Shown here piece after piece: positions 62,505-64,000 of a stretch of 64,000 nucleotides of DNA. Origin of the DNA: Microbacterium sp. nov. GSS16 (GTDB taxonomy: Bacteria > Actinomycetota > Actinomycetes > Actinomycetales > Microbacteriaceae); the NCBI RefSeq assembly GCF_028198145.1, contig NZ_CP116338.1, positions 868,001 through 932,000 of the forward strand, read 5' to 3'. How positions within the stretch are numbered: position 1 is the first letter of the stretch; every line of letters begins with the position of its first letter. A program made the position numbers and the translations under genes. The notes beneath the pieces are model-generated. The model saw only the letters and a list, made by a program, of their open reading frames with translations. It did not search any database and was not told where the DNA came from.

Positions 62505-63484
62505 CTGCGGTCCTCGCCGTCGACGCAGGCGGCTCGCACACGCGAGCCGCCTGCGTCGACGCGACCGGAAGGGTGATCGGCTGGGGCACCGCGACCGGCG
62601 GGAACGCGACCTCGTTGGGTGAGCAGGGCCTGGATGCGATCGAGCAGGCCTGCCGAACGGCCATCGAGCAGGCCGGCGCCGATGCAGCGACGCTCACCGC
62701 GGTGCTGTGCGCCGCAGGCGAAGCGCCGACCTCGCGGCGCGCGTTGCTGGCCTCCCGGCTCGGGTTCGATGACGACACGTCGTGGCACATCGTCGGCGAC
62801 GCACTCGGCGCCTACTTCTCCGGCTCGAGTGCCCCTGAGGGGATCGTTCTGGTGGCCGGCACCGGCGCCGTCGCCGCGCGGATCGAGCAGTCGCGTCTGG
62901 TCGAGGTCGTCGACGGACTCGGCTGGCTGATCGGCGACAAAGGCGGCGGGTTCTGGATCGGCAGGGAGGTCGTCTCGTGCGCCGCAGAGGCTGCCGATGG
63001 GCGTGGTCCCGCCACCTCGCTGGTCGAGCACCTGCTGGCGCGGATGCCGCGCGAGCAGCGCCCCTGGTCGGGGGTGCGCACGTCCGAGATCGCCGCGATC
63101 CTGCGCGGTGTCTACGACCGCACCCCGACCGTGCTCGCCGACCTCGCTCCGCTCGCCTTCGCCGCCGCCGCTGAGGGTGATGCCGTCGCGTCGTCGATTC
63201 TCTCTGCCGCAGCCGGGCATCTGGCCCGCACGGTGATGACGGTGCGCAGCGGATACGAGCAGCTGCCGGTGGTGGTGGCAGGCAGCGTGCTCACCCGCGG
63301 TCTGCTCGGCGCCCCCGGTGCCTTCTCCTCCGAGCTGCACGAGGCGTTGCGTGGAGCGGATGTGCGCCATGCCACCGATGGTGTTGTCGGCGCGGCGGTG
63401 CTCGCGCTGCAGCGTGGCGGGATCGAGGTGTCGGATTCCGTGCGTGTGTTGCTGGCGGAAGAGGTGGCCCGTAGACGGCGATGA
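62501..63484 (+). CDS. BadF/BadG-type ATPase, probable N-acetylglucosamine kinase
   Basis: 327 aa from GTG. The phosphate-binding loops of the ASKHA fold are visible: VLAVDAGGSHTRAACVDATG (phosphate 1), GIVLVAGTGAVAARI and GLGWLIGDKGGGFWIGRE, the typical GlcNAc-kinase segment of this family, and the adenosine motif VVVAGSVLTRGLL. It should phosphorylate GlcNAc entering through NgcEFG to GlcNAc-6-P, which the RpiR regulator may sense. It overlaps the MgtC gene by ATGA. Confidence 0.87.
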   Translation: MTAVLAVDAGGSHTRAACVDATGRVIGWGTATGGNATSLGEQGLDAIEQACRTAIEQAGADAATLTAVLCAAGEAPTSRRALLASRLGFDDDTSWHIVGDALGAYFSGSSAPEGIVLVAGTGAVAARIEQSRLVEVVDGLGWLIGDKGGGFWIGREVVSCAAEAADGRGPATSLVEHLLARMPREQRPWSGVRTSEIAAILRGVYDRTPTVLADLAPLAFAAAAEGDAVASSILSAAAGHLARTVMTVRSGYEQLPVVVAGSVLTRGLLGAPGAFSSELHEALRGADVRHATDGVVGAAVLALQRGGIEVSDSVRVLLAEEVARRRR

Positions 63485-64000
63485 TGCACATCCAATGGTT
63501 CAGCCAGTCCACACTCACCGAGCTGACGCTGCTGCTGCTGGCCTTCGCGCTGTCGGCGCTGATCGGCTGGGAGCGGCATCGCAAGCTCAAGAGCGCCGGC
63601 ATGCGCACGCACACCCTTGTCGGGGTGGGATCAGCGGTGTTCACGCTGGTCTCGGCGTATGGCTTCGGCGGTGTCAGCGGTGCCGAGGGGGTCATGGACC
63701 CGTCACGGATCGCCGCGCAGATCGTCTCGGGGATCGGCTTTCTGGGGGCGGGGCTGATCTTCGTGCGCCAGAACGTCGTGTCGGGACTGACCACCGCCGC
63801 CTCGATCTGGGCCACCGCTGCCGTGGGCATGGCCTGCGGGGCCGGCTCACCGCTGCTGGCGATCATGGCCACAGCCCTGCAGCTCGTCGCGGTCACCTCG
63901 CTGGGACGCGGGCGCAGAAGGCGTCAGGGGCGAGGAAGACAGCACACGGTCGTCCTGCGATACCGGCCAGGTGAGGGGGCGCTGGCCCGTGCGCTGACGG
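63481..64000 (+). CDS. MgtC/SapB family membrane protein (3' end outside window)
   Basis: 173 codons are visible. The N-terminal MgtC membrane domain is clear: LTELTLLLLAFALSALIGWE, RHRKLKSAGMRTHTLVGVGS, and IAAQIVSGIGFLGAGLIFVR then TTAASIWATAAVGMACG. After a basic linker (GRGRRRRQGRGR) a soluble domain begins and runs off the window. MgtC proteins inhibit the F-ATPase or affect Mg2+ homeostasis in some pathogens; the role of the homologue here is unknown. The ATG overlaps the kinase stop codon. Confidence 0.88.
   Translation, partial: MMHIQWFSQSTLTELTLLLLAFALSALIGWERHRKLKSAGMRTHTLVGVGSAVFTLVSAYGFGGVSGAEGVMDPSRIAAQIVSGIGFLGAGLIFVRQNVVSGLTTAASIWATAAVGMACGAGSPLLAIMATALQLVAVTSLGRGRRRRQGRGRQHTVVLRYRPGEGALARALT

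Overview
The window is a dense, very GC-rich chromosomal segment from an actinobacterium. Gene content, the rpsF-ssb-rpsR-rplI...dnaB order, leaderless-type promoters, an actinobacterial DnaA box (TTGTCCACA), CebR boxes and LAxTG cell-wall anchors all fit the family Microbacteriaceae; Microbacterium is the most likely genus, but that is inference without a database search. I saw no tRNA or rRNA gene, no CRISPR array and no transposase.

Layout. 1-4.3 kb: the end of a large wall-anchored metallophosphoesterase and the CCA-adding enzyme. 4.3-6.4 kb: a divergent TetR regulator / macrolide-type glycosyltransferase pair. 6.4-11 kb: an aldehyde module (GAF regulator, acetaldehyde-type dehydrogenase, DUF779 protein, convergent zinc alcohol dehydrogenase). 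12.7-18.6 kb: an Lrp/AsnC regulator divergent from a five-gene peptide/nickel-type ABC importer. 18.7-24.5 kb: a nonulosonic-acid (sialic acid or Kdn type) glycan cluster of five genes, mostly coupled by ATGA overlaps. 24.5-26.3 kb: rpsF-ssb-rpsR-rplI with a candidate S6:S18-type leader. 26.4-29 kb: two secreted-protein genes, one encoding six chaplin-like repeats, a stalk and a LAVTG anchor. 29-36.2 kb: a Gfo/Idh/MocA oxidoreductase, then a cellobiose operon cebEFG-bglC-cebR under three CebR-box operators. 36.2-38 kb: an AT-richer stretch with DnaA boxes, then dnaB.

38-46.6 kb is a mixed housekeeping stretch, mostly on the minus strand: LON-domain and DUF427 proteins, two alpha/beta hydrolases, AI-2E exporter family, a flavin oxidoreductase broken by one in-frame TGA, a histidine phosphatase, a J-domain protein with a NERD-like tail, and topoisomerase IB. 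46.7-54.5 kb holds a MATE exporter with an operator inside its promoter, an xxxLxxG heptad-repeat membrane protein, small membrane proteins, a PQQ-type sugar dehydrogenase lipoprotein and a DHA2 MFS exporter. 54.5-57.3 kb: purB (apparent CTG start), a low-molecular-weight tyrosine phosphatase and a divergent GDPD. 57.3-63.5 kb: an amino-sugar locus in which an RpiR regulator is divergent from a SIS protein, ngcEFG (GlcNAc/chitobiose importer) and a BadF/NAGK-type kinase. The window ends inside an mgtC/sapB family gene.

The most interesting items are the chaplin-like LAxTG protein and its secreted neighbour, the nonulosonic-acid cluster with a NeuB lacking its SAF domain and a fused CMP-synthetase/HAD phosphatase, the CTG start of purB, the DnaA-box cluster in front of dnaB, and an apparent over-representation of GGATGC/GCATCC.
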